Below are positions 1 through 6,011 of a stretch of 6,703 nt of DNA, one piece after another. The notes below the pieces were generated by a model. It searched no databases. It was not told where the DNA came from and saw only the letters and a program-made list of their open reading frames with translations. Origin of the DNA: an uncultured Elusimicrobia bacterium. GTDB lineage: Bacteria; Elusimicrobiota; Elusimicrobia; Elusimicrobiales; Elusimicrobiaceae. Position 1 is the first letter of the stretch. Every line of letters begins with the position of its first letter. The position numbers were made by a program, and so were the translations under genes. The stretch lies in contig CALYRQ010000050.1 in assembly GCA_945483375.1 (NCBI GenBank), forward strand, positions 1 through 6,703, written 5' to 3'.

Positions 1-1694
1 AGCGCATACTTGATGGAATCGGTTTTGCGGTCCGCATACAGGATAACTTCGCCCCCCGCGTTGCGCGCCGCTCGGCCCGAGATTTGAATCAACGTCGTGG
101 TATTGCGGAGGAACCCTTCGTTATCCGCACCCAAAATGGCCACCAGCCCCACTTGCGGGATATCAATCCCTTCGCGCAGGAGGTTAATGCCGACAAGCAC
201 GTCGAACTTTCCTTGGCGGAATTCTTTTAAAATTTCCACGCGGTCCAACGATTCAATATCCGAATGTAAATACCGCGTTTTGATATTTTTTTCCGTAAAA
301 TACGCGCTTAAATCTTCCGCCGTTTTTTTGGTGAGCGCCAAAACTAACGTGCGTTCGCCTTTTTCTTTATGCTCGTTGATTTTATCCACCAAGTGGTCAA
401 TTTGCCCGGCGGTGGGGTGTAAAATTACTTTCGGGTCCACGAGCCCCGTGGGGCGAATAACCTGTTCCACGATATCGTTTCCGCAAACGGTTAATTCGTA
501 CGGCCCGGGCGTGGCGGATACAAAAACCGTGGACGGGAGCAAACTTTCAAACTCGTCAAATTTAAGCGGGCGGTTATCAAGCGCGGACGGCAGACGGAAA
601 CCGAAATCCACCAGCATTTGTTTGCGCGCGCGGTCCCCGTTGAACATACCGCGCACCTGCGGCAAAGCCACGTGCGATTCGTCCACCATCATCAAAAAAT
701 CGTCATACCGTTTGAAATAATCCAGTAGGCACGACGGCCGTTCGCCCGGTTTGCGGCCATCCATATAGCGCGAATAGTTTTCAATGCCGGAGCAAAAGCC
801 CGCCTGTAACAACATTTCGATATCGTATTCCGTGCGCTGTTTCAAACGGTAGGCTTCCATTTCTTTACCCATTTTAATAAGTTCGGCATGGCGGATATCC
901 AGGTCCCGGCGGATTTGTTCGATGGCGTTATACGTATCTTCGTCCGTCGCCACGAAATGTTTGGCCGGGTAAATCCACGCTTCTTCCAGCTCCGCGAGCA
1001 CATTACCCGTCACAGGGTGGATTTCGTAAATATGCGCGATGGTCTTGCCCGCAATTTCAATGCGAAGCGCGTTTTGGCTGTAGGGCGTCATGATATCCAC
1101 ATTCGGCCCGCGCAGGCGGAACCGTCCGGAAATAAATTCCATTTCGTCGCGGTGATACTGGATTTTGATGAGCCGCCCCGACAGTTGGGCGCGCGTCATT
1201 TCCGCCCCCTTTTTAACGTAAATACGCATTTCGCGGAAAGAATCCGGCGAGCCAATATTATAAATGCACGACACGGACGCCACGACAATCACGTCTTTAC
1301 GGGCGGTAAGCGACGTGGTGGCTTTTAGGCGCAGCTTATCGATATGTTCGTTGACGGCGGAATCTTTTTCGATATACGTATCCGTCTGCGGGATATACGC
1401 TTCGGGTTGGTAATAATCGTAATAAGAGATAAAATATTCGACGGCGTTTTCAGGAAAGAACTGCTTAAACTCGGCGTATAACTGCGCGGCCAATACTTTG
1501 TTGGGCGATAAAATAAGCGTCGGTTTATTCAGCCGCTCGATAACGTTGGCCATCGTAAACGTTTTGCCGGAACCCGTTACGCCCAAAAGCGTTTGGCGTT
1601 TTTTGCCCGCCAGCACGCCTTGCGTCAAGGCCTCAATCGCTTTAGGCTGGTCCCCCGCCGGCTTAAAATTAGATACGAGTTTAAAGCGTTCCAT
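1..1694 (-). CDS. uvrB: UvrABC system protein B (excinuclease subunit), C-terminus outside window
   Basis: UvrB is the DNA-damage-verifying, ATP-dependent helicase-like subunit of cytoplasmic nucleotide excision repair; it receives the lesion from UvrA and then recruits UvrC. The visible 564 residues read without interruption. They show the N-terminal FKPAGDQPKAI block (10-20), Walker A GVTGSGKT (38-45), the damage-probing beta-hairpin tyrosines in YYDYYQPEAY (91-100), the Walker B variant DESH (338-341, the usual position in E. coli UvrB) and helicase motif VI GRAARN (540-545). About 100 residues, including the C-terminal UVR domain that contacts UvrC, should lie beyond the left edge. The ATG at 1694 is secure because an in-frame TAA (1706-1704) lies 12 nt upstream. 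Just before motif VI the sequence is QIS where I recall QTI in well-studied UvrBs; this is a small variation and GRAARN is intact. No good Shine-Dalgarno is seen (only AGG, 12 nt away). It follows marC on the same strand but behind a terminator. The identification is certain from the motifs. Confidence 0.98.
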   Translation of the reverse strand, partial: MERFKLVSNFKPAGDQPKAIEALTQGVLAGKKRQTLLGVTGSGKTFTMANVIERLNKPTLILSPNKVLAAQLYAEFKQFFPENAVEYFISYYDYYQPEAYIPQTDTYIEKDSAVNEHIDKLRLKATTSLTARKDVIVVASVSCIYNIGSPDSFREMRIYVKKGAEMTRAQLSGRLIKIQYHRDEMEFISGRFRLRGPNVDIMTPYSQNALRIEIAGKTIAHIYEIHPVTGNVLAELEEAWIYPAKHFVATDEDTYNAIEQIRRDLDIRHAELIKMGKEMEAYRLKQRTEYDIEMLLQAGFCSGIENYSRYMDGRKPGERPSCLLDYFKRYDDFLMMVDESHVALPQVRGMFNGDRARKQMLVDFGFRLPSALDNRPLKFDEFESLLPSTVFVSATPGPYELTVCGNDIVEQVIRPTGLVDPKVILHPTAGQIDHLVDKINEHKEKGERTLVLALTKKTAEDLSAYFTEKNIKTRYLHSDIESLDRVEILKEFRQGKFDVLVGINLLREGIDIPQVGLVAILGADNEGFLRNTTTLIQISGRAARNAGGEVILYADRKTDSIKYA

Positions 1695-1700
1695 AGTTTT

Positions 1701-1729
1701 ATTTTACCTATCTTGCAGACATAAAAAAA
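1701..1729 (-). promoter_or_regulatory. possible uvrB promoter, implying a leaderless or nearly leaderless mRNA
   Basis: On the minus strand a -10-like TAAAAT (1706-1701) followed by AAAA lies 6 nt before the uvrB ATG. Only the T-run of the upstream terminator (1729-1724) sits at -35 distance, with a 17-nt spacer. If the hexamer is used, transcription would begin at or next to the A of the ATG. The -35 is poor and there is no TG extension, so this is tentative. Terminator read-through from marC is the alternative source of uvrB mRNA. Confidence 0.3.
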
Positions 1730-1747
1730 GGGCGGCCGAAGCCGCCC
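1723..1747 (-). terminator. rho-independent terminator of marC
   Basis: On the minus strand a perfect 7-bp stem, GGGCGGC with GCCGCCC, is closed by a UUCG tetraloop (1740-1737) and followed by seven T's (1729-1723). It begins 17 nt after the marC stop codon and ends about 28 nt before the uvrB start, so it should separate the two genes transcriptionally. In the plus direction the stem is followed by TGTAAC, not a T-run, so it is directional. Confidence 0.93.
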
Positions 1748-1763
1748 TGTAACAAAACATACG

Positions 1764-2441
1764 TTATTTGCCCGCATGGGTAAAGGTGGAATCCAATACG
1801 CCGGGCAACAGCTGCGCCACGCCGTCAATCATAAACTGCATCGCAATCGCGCACAAAATCATACCCATAAAACGGATGACAATCTGCGTACCGTTCGGGC
1901 CGATTTTATTAAAAATATAGCGGGAGCCGACAAGTACCACGCCCACGGTGGCCGAGCAGACCAAAAGCACCAGAAGCATCATAATAGCCATGAAAAAAGA
2001 GGTGCATTTTTCCGCGTACAAAACCACGGTGGTAATGGAACCGGGACCGATAAAAAGCGGCATGGCCACCGGCACCAAAATATGGCTTAAACGGTTACGG
2101 GCCTGGTCAAACGTGCTGCCGCTGGCGGCGGCGGTTTCGATACCGTGGCTTTCAAATTTACTCTTACCCTGTAACATGCGAAGACCAACGGTCAAAATAA
2201 TAATTCCCCCGGCCAAACGGAATGCGGGGATGGTGATACCGAAAACGGTTAAAATGCGGTTTCCGCAAATAAAAAACGTGGCAAGCAAAATAAAGATGGA
2301 GAGCGTCATCAAAAGCGCGACGGCGCGCTGCACCTTGGGGGTTTCGTTCTCCACATGTTCTAAGAAAATCGGCACGTTGCCGATCGGGTTCAAAATAGCC
2401 AACATACCGATAAACGAGTTGACCACAAGACTCCATTCCAT
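1764..2441 (-). CDS. MarC-family integral membrane protein
   Basis: This 225-residue protein belongs to the MarC/YhgN/YchE family (PF01914) of inner-membrane proteins whose substrate is not established; the old link of E. coli marC to multiple antibiotic resistance was not upheld. Six hydrophobic segments are visible, at about 5-27, 41-60, 64-89, 121-143, 148-172 and 187-213. They form two halves, each with a family signature: NPIGNVP (18-24) in the first and MPLFIGPGSI (127-136) in the second. A polar loop at about 91-120 joins the halves. Length is normal for the family (roughly 200-225). The start at 2441 is chosen because AAGGAG lies upstream and no other in-frame start is closer to it. 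It is read divergently from the tRNA gene and ends just before a strong terminator, so it is probably monocistronic. The family is clear; the function is unknown. Confidence 0.93.
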   Translation of the reverse strand: MEWSLVVNSFIGMLAILNPIGNVPIFLEHVENETPKVQRAVALLMTLSIFILLATFFICGNRILTVFGITIPAFRLAGGIIILTVGLRMLQGKSKFESHGIETAAASGSTFDQARNRLSHILVPVAMPLFIGPGSITTVVLYAEKCTSFFMAIMMLLVLLVCSATVGVVLVGSRYIFNKIGPNGTQIVIRFMGMILCAIAMQFMIDGVAQLLPGVLDSTFTHAGK

Positions 2442-2453
2442 ACCGGGTAAAAG

Positions 2454-2459
2454 CTCCTT
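2454..2459 (-). promoter_or_regulatory. marC ribosome binding site with long spacing
   Basis: On the minus strand a near-perfect AAGGAG lies 12 nt before the marC ATG, longer than the usual 5-9 nt. The four codons between them contain no ATG, GTG or TTG in frame, so the site supports the 2441 start rather than an earlier one. An out-of-frame ATG at 2436 would be even farther away. Confidence 0.65.
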
Positions 2460-2470
2460 ACATTAAGAAT

Positions 2471-2491
2471 CGCCCGCCAAAAAGACGGACG
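2471..2491 (-). promoter_or_regulatory. possible 5'-UTR hairpin of marC
   Basis: Read as minus-strand RNA, CGUCCGUC and GGCGGGCG can pair over 8 bp (including two G-U pairs) around a UUUUU loop. On the plus strand the same positions become C-A mismatches, so the fold favours marC mRNA. With the predicted promoter it lies close to the 5' end of the transcript and leaves the ribosome site (2454-2459) free. It could protect the mRNA end. It is not a recognised riboswitch. Confidence 0.35.
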
Positions 2492-2503
2492 TTTTATTTA
2501 TTT

Positions 2504-2531
2504 AATATAGTATATAAAATTAGTAGAACAA
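2504..2531 (-). promoter_or_regulatory. predicted marC promoter
   Basis: On the minus strand TTGTTC (2531-2526) and TATATT (2509-2504) are spaced by 16 nt within an AT-rich stretch. The -10 region reads CTATATTAAAT, nearly the same as the tRNA and AI-2E operon promoters in this window. Transcription would start near 2497, giving a leader of about 55 nt. Confidence 0.55.
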
Positions 2532-2558
2532 CAACAGCCCCAGCAAAAAAAGAAAGGC

Positions 2559-2588
2559 TTTTCAAACCGGGCTGGAAAGTGCTATAAT
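2559..2588 (+). promoter_or_regulatory. tRNA-Val promoter
   Basis: A consensus -10, TATAAT (2583-2588), carries an extended TGC immediately upstream (2580-2582). A weak -35, TTTTCA (2559-2564), lies 18 nt upstream of it. The start would be near 2595, leaving a leader of about 12 nt before the tRNA. The strong extended -10 suits a highly expressed stable RNA. Confidence 0.8.
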
Positions 2589-2606
2589 AAATTATCAAAA
2601 GATTTT

Positions 2607-2681
2607 GGGCAGTTGGCGCAGCGGTAGCGCGTCCGCCTCACACGCGGAAGGTCACAGGTTCAAATCCTGTACTGCCCACCA
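2607..2681 (+). tRNA. tRNA-Val (anticodon CAC)
   Basis: A 75-nt cloverleaf folds completely. The acceptor stem GGGCAGT/ACTGCCC has seven pairs, the D stem is GCGC/GCGC, and the anticodon stem TCCGC/GCGGA encloses the loop CTCACAC. The T arm is ACAGG-TTCAAAT-CCTGT. The anticodon at 2639-2641 is CAC, which reads the valine codon GUG. The discriminator is A, and the CCA tail (2679-2681) is encoded in the DNA. It has its own promoter and a terminator directly downstream, so it is a single-gene unit. Confidence 0.98.
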
Positions 2682-2690
2682 TTTAATACG

Positions 2691-2723
2691 AAACCTATGC
2701 CTTGCGCATAGGTTTTTTGTTTT
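2691..2723 (+). terminator. rho-independent terminator of tRNA-Val
   Basis: A perfect 10-bp inverted repeat, AAACCTATGC (2691-2700) with GCATAGGTTT (2706-2715), surrounds a 5-nt loop and runs into T-rich sequence (TTTTTTGTTTT). It starts 10 nt after the tRNA end and lies before the next promoter, isolating the tRNA from the operon downstream. Confidence 0.92.
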
Positions 2724-2745
2724 ATATCCGCGCCGCCCTCCCGTA

Positions 2746-2754
2746 TGCTATACT
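2746..2754 (+). promoter_or_regulatory. promoter of the AI-2E/ampG/murQ/anmK operon (extended -10)
   Basis: TGC followed by TATACT (2749-2754) forms an extended -10; no convincing -35 is seen at the right distance. The 13-nt stretch TGCTATACTAAAT matches the tRNA promoter at 12 positions. Transcription would start near 2761, giving a very short leader that is essentially just the ribosome site GAGGA (2765-2769) before the ATG at 2773. Confidence 0.65.
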
Positions 2755-2772
2755 AAATACAAGAGAGGACTT

Positions 2773-3789
2773 ATGCCCACTAAAAATATTCACGATAAAT
2801 TAGCCCCCATCAACAATATCTGTCTGATGATTTTGGCCGGCACCGCCGCCACCGGCATTTTGGTTTATACCAAAGCCATGCTGATGCCGTTTGTAATCGC
2901 TTTGTTTATTTCCATGGTGGCCGGTACGCTGGCCGAAAAAATGAAACAAAAATGGAAACTCCCCTATGTATTGGGGCTGGTGCTCAGCTTCGCCTCGTTT
3001 TTGGCAATTATTACGTTGTCGGTACTGTTTATTTCCAGTTCCATTGAAAGTTTCATCGCCGGGGCGGACATTTATTCCGAACGGTTGGGCGATACGATAG
3101 ACTGGTTCCTTTTAAGCGCGCAAAAATACGGCGTCAACATGAACGCCGAATTTGTGGCGGACACCGTTTCCAAACTGCCGGTATTTAACGTGGTAAAAAG
3201 TTTAGGCGGAACGCTGGTATCCATTTTAACCAACTTAATGCTGATTACGCTTTTCCTCATCTTTATTTTTATGGGTAAAGCGGCCGAAGACAAGCCGTCC
3301 CTCGTTGGAAACATCCAACGGCAGATTTCGTTCTACTTAATCGTTAAAATTTTCGTGTCTTTATTGGCGGCCGGATTTACGTGGATTGTGCTCACCTCCG
3401 TCAAAGCCGAACTGGCTTCCATGCTGGCGGTGCTTACGTTTGTGCTTAATTTTATCCCCAACATCGGGCCGTTTATTTCCACCATGCTCCCCATGCCTGT
3501 GCTTTTCTTGCAATACGGGCTCGACTGGCATATCCTTCTGGCGCTTAGTTTACTGACCGCCATTCACTTTGTCATCGGCAACATTTTGGAAACAAAATGG
3601 CTGGGCAAAGGCATGGACCTGGACCCGATTATCGTCATCGCCAGCTTGCTGTTTTGGGCGCTTGTGTGGGGGATTATGGGCGCACTCCTGGCCGTACCGC
3701 TCACGGCCATTATCAAAATGGCTCTTGAACGCAACGAAACCACAAAACCATTGGCCAATTTACTGGCCGGAAAATACGCATTTAAATGA
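2773..3789 (+). CDS. AI-2E family (UPF0118/PF01594) membrane transporter
   Basis: This 338-residue polytopic membrane protein belongs to the family that includes E. coli TqsA (autoinducer-2 export), PerM and some Na+/H+ antiporters. Its substrate cannot be read from sequence. Hydrophobic segments lie at about 16-32, 34-53, 64-90, 146-168, 186-210, 214-248, 252-270 and 284-316. A less hydrophobic region at about 92-145 fits the family's variable soluble stretch. Family signatures are NFIPNIGPFIS (226-236) and the C-terminal run with G-N-x-L-E (269-273), LGKGMDLDP (277-285) and WGIMGALLAVPL (299-310). The frame stays open upstream through the tRNA, but the ATG at 2773 is preferred: GAGGA lies just before it, the promoter is at 2746-2754, and the length then fits the family. 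Its stop overlaps the start of the AmpG-like gene by 4 nt (ATGA), indicating co-translation with a peptidoglycan-recycling module, an uncommon partnership. The family is firm; the role is open. Confidence 0.93.
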   Translation: MPTKNIHDKLAPINNICLMILAGTAATGILVYTKAMLMPFVIALFISMVAGTLAEKMKQKWKLPYVLGLVLSFASFLAIITLSVLFISSSIESFIAGADIYSERLGDTIDWFLLSAQKYGVNMNAEFVADTVSKLPVFNVVKSLGGTLVSILTNLMLITLFLIFIFMGKAAEDKPSLVGNIQRQISFYLIVKIFVSLLAAGFTWIVLTSVKAELASMLAVLTFVLNFIPNIGPFISTMLPMPVLFLQYGLDWHILLALSLLTAIHFVIGNILETKWLGKGMDLDPIIVIASLLFWALVWGIMGALLAVPLTAIIKMALERNETTKPLANLLAGKYAFK

Positions 3790-5123
3790 AAAAACTCTCT
3801 CCGTGGGCGTTTATCCCCACTTTATATTTGGCGGAAGGCTTCCCGTACATCGTCATTAACACAGTGTCCGCCGTATTGTATGCGGACCTCGGTTTTTCGA
3901 ACGAAAAAATCGCTTTTTGGACGGGCTGGCTGTATCTGCCTTGGATTTTAAAAATGTTTTGGAGCCCACTCGTGGACGCGCGCGGAACCAAACGCCGCTG
4001 GCTTTTGGCGGGGCAAACCGTTTTGTCTGCGGTGTTTTTGCTCATTGGGCTGTGCATCGCCGTAACGGCGTTTTGGCAAAACGTGGGAAGCATGACGTTT
4101 TTCACGCTGACGCTGTTCGGCTTTTTGTTTGGCGCGTTCGCGTCCGCCACGCTGGATATCGCCACCGATGGCTATTACCTTTTGGCGCTTACGCCGCGCG
4201 ACCAGGGTTATTTCGTCGGCATACGCACCATTTTTTACCGCCTGGCCATGATTTTGGGCAGCGGAATACTCATTTCCATAACGGGTGCGCTCGCCGAACA
4301 AACAACGGACTTGCCGACACTGTTGCCGCAACCGTACAACTGGGCTGCGCTGTTCGTTTTTTTGGGAGTCTTATTCGCCGTATTCGCCTTTTGGCATGCT
4401 TATGTTTTACCCAAACCGGCGGACGACAAACCCGTTACCCACTCGCGCACCGACGCGTGGAAAGAATCGTTCAAAACGTATTTCTCGCAGAAAAACATCA
4501 TTTACATCTTGCTGTTTATTTTACTGTATCGCCTGGGCGATGCGCTCCTCGAAAAAATCGTTCCGCTGTTTTTGCTCAAACCGCAGGATACGGGGGCCAT
4601 GGGCCTTTCCCTGCAGCACTACGGGTTGATTAAAGGTACGCTCGGGCTCGGAGCCGTGATTGCGGGCAACTTGGGAGGAGGGTGGATGCTTGGTACATTC
4701 GGTTTTAAAAAATGTATTTGGCCGTTTGCCGTCATTTTGATTTTGCCCAATTTTTTCTACGCTTACATGGCATGGGCCAAACCGGGTCTGGCCGTTACAG
4801 CCGCGTTAATTACTTTAGAGCACCTGGGCAACGGGCTTGCGATGATGGCGTTTTCCGTATTTATTATGTACGTTTCGCAGGGGAAATACAAAACCTCCCA
4901 CTACGCCATTTCCACGGGGATTATGGCACTTGGCATGATGGTTCCTTCCATGCTTTCGGGCAAAATGCAAGCCGCGCTGGGATATGAAACGTTTTTTATG
5001 ATTGCTTCCGCCATCAGTCTGGTTACGCTGGCGGTTATCCCGCTGACGGGAAAAATTAAATCCATCGAAGAAACCGAACAGGCATTCAGAACGCACAACA
5101 TGAGCCTTTCGGACGGAGATTAA
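3786..5123 (+). CDS. ampG: AmpG-like MFS permease (probable anhydromuropeptide importer)
   Basis: AmpG-type proteins of the major facilitator superfamily bring GlcNAc-anhydroMurNAc (peptides) from periplasm to cytoplasm. This 445-residue protein has about 12 hydrophobic segments. Typical features are YLAEGFPYIVINTVS in segment 1 (14-28), LPWILKMFWSPLVD at the segment 2 / loop 2-3 boundary (51-64), and the TLDIATDGYY stretch in segment 4 (122-131), which corresponds to the conserved D-I-A-x-D motif of AmpG relatives. A polar central loop at about 208-235 divides the two six-helix halves. The C-terminal tail (about 423-445) is short and acidic. Its ATG overlaps the AI-2E stop by 4 nt with no strong ribosome site, and its TAA directly abuts the murQ ATG. 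Placement next to murQ and anmK, which act on the same sugar, is the strongest argument for the muropeptide substrate; from sequence alone another solute is possible. The gene symbol is therefore given with reserve. Confidence 0.85.
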   Translation: MKKLSPWAFIPTLYLAEGFPYIVINTVSAVLYADLGFSNEKIAFWTGWLYLPWILKMFWSPLVDARGTKRRWLLAGQTVLSAVFLLIGLCIAVTAFWQNVGSMTFFTLTLFGFLFGAFASATLDIATDGYYLLALTPRDQGYFVGIRTIFYRLAMILGSGILISITGALAEQTTDLPTLLPQPYNWAALFVFLGVLFAVFAFWHAYVLPKPADDKPVTHSRTDAWKESFKTYFSQKNIIYILLFILLYRLGDALLEKIVPLFLLKPQDTGAMGLSLQHYGLIKGTLGLGAVIAGNLGGGWMLGTFGFKKCIWPFAVILILPNFFYAYMAWAKPGLAVTAALITLEHLGNGLAMMAFSVFIMYVSQGKYKTSHYAISTGIMALGMMVPSMLSGKMQAALGYETFFMIASAISLVTLAVIPLTGKIKSIEETEQAFRTHNMSLSDGD

Positions 5124-6011
5124 ATGAACACGAACGCGCTGCCCACCGAACAGGTAAACCCGCGCACCCGGGGGCTTGATAAAATGACGCCCCGGCGCCT
5201 GGCGCGCGCCTTTAACGCCGAAGATTTCAACGCCGCGCGGGCCGTGCAAAAAGCAAATAAAGAAATCGCCGCCGTCATTGTCATGGCCGCGCAGACCTAC
5301 GCCGCCAAAAAGAAAATTATTTTTATGGGAGCCGGAACAAGCGGGCGGCTCGGCATTTTGGAAGCGGTGGAATGCGTGCCCACCTTCGGCACCAAACCTT
5401 CGCAAATTATCGGGCTGATTGCGGGCGGCAACCAGGCCGTGTTCCGCGCCAAAGAAGGCGCGGAGGACGACGCCAACCAAGGCGCGAAAGAGATTTTAAA
5501 AACCGCCAAGCCGGGGGACCTTGTTATCGGGCTAACGGCCAGCGGCCGCACGCCGTACGTAATGGGCGGCTTAAAAGCGTCCAAAAAATTAGGTGCGCGC
5601 ACCGCGCTCATTTCCTGCAACGCAGGGGCGGACGTAAGCAACGCCGAAGTACACATTTGCTTAGCTACGGGGCCGGAGGCGCTCAGCGGTTCCACGCGCA
5701 TGAAAGCGGGAACCGCCACAAAAATGGCGTTAAACGCCATCACTACGGGAGCCATGACGCTGTGCGGCAAAACGTACGGAAACCTAATGATTGACGTCCG
5801 GCCGACGAACGAAAAACTCGTCGCGCGCGCCGTGCGGCTTATCCGCCAGGTGGCGGGAACGGACGAAAAAACCGCCAAAAAATTATTGGCGGCTTCGGGC
5901 CAAAGCGTTAAAACAGCAGTTGTAATGCACAAAAAACGCACGGATAAAACAAACGCGGAAAAACTCCTCAAAAAACAAAACGGTTTTTTAACCAAGGTGA
6001 TTGATGACTAA
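5124..6011 (+). CDS. murQ: N-acetylmuramic acid 6-phosphate etherase
   Basis: MurQ is a cytoplasmic SIS-domain lyase that cleaves the D-lactyl ether of MurNAc-6-phosphate, yielding GlcNAc-6-phosphate and D-lactate. It joins cell-wall recycling to amino-sugar metabolism. The 295-residue protein has the family's usual length (about 300). It shows the N-terminal TEQVNPRTRGLDKM block (8-21), the phosphosugar-binding GAGTSGRLG (69-77), AVECVPTFG (81-89) with the expected catalytic Glu83, EGAEDDAN (111-118) with Glu114, ASGRTPYV (139-146), and GSTRMKAGTATK (189-200) followed by NLMIDVRPTN (220-229). Both glutamates known to be essential in E. coli MurQ are present at the same numbers. GGAG at 5115-5118, inside the end of the upstream gene, serves as ribosome site 5 nt before the ATG. 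The next gene begins inside its last codons. No defects are seen. Confidence 0.97.
   Translation: MNTNALPTEQVNPRTRGLDKMTPRRLARAFNAEDFNAARAVQKANKEIAAVIVMAAQTYAAKKKIIFMGAGTSGRLGILEAVECVPTFGTKPSQIIGLIAGGNQAVFRAKEGAEDDANQGAKEILKTAKPGDLVIGLTASGRTPYVMGGLKASKKLGARTALISCNAGADVSNAEVHICLATGPEALSGSTRMKAGTATKMALNAITTGAMTLCGKTYGNLMIDVRPTNEKLVARAVRLIRQVAGTDEKTAKKLLAASGQSVKTAVVMHKKRTDKTNAEKLLKKQNGFLTKVIDD

Noticed and set aside
97..1328. Plus-strand open frames of 207 and 146 codons at 97-720 and 888-1328
   Set aside because: They lie antisense inside uvrB, which carries all its motifs; their proteins have no recognisable family and no ribosome sites were noted.
1776..2466. Plus-strand open frames of 104 and 172 codons opposite marC
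   Set aside because: They are shadows of the MarC coding strand; the minus frame gives a clean six-helix MarC protein with both signatures.
2535..2575. Inverted repeat CAGCCC/GGGCTG with an inner GGTTT-GAA-AAGCC hairpin and T-run on the minus strand, upstream of the tRNA
   Set aside because: It looks like a weak minus-strand terminator, but there is no minus-strand transcript for it to end and the inner stem has only 5 bp; it could at most block antisense reads into marC. Too weak to annotate.
2607..2723. tRNA gene as an integration (attachment) site for a mobile element
   Set aside because: No integrase, no repeated copy of the tRNA 3' end, and ordinary chromosomal genes follow directly.
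2605..2772. N-terminal extension of the AI-2E gene starting at 2605
   Set aside because: The extension would translate straight through the tRNA gene and its terminator. The ATG at 2773 has a ribosome site, a promoter, and gives normal family length.
3917..4633. 238-codon plus-strand frame within the permease gene
   Set aside because: It is out of frame inside a well-supported MFS protein and is Arg/His-rich as expected from a shifted frame; no start signal of its own.
4815..5995. Minus-strand frames of 221 and 232 codons across the permease end and murQ
   Set aside because: They are antisense to genes with intact catalytic motifs and their translations match nothing recognisable.
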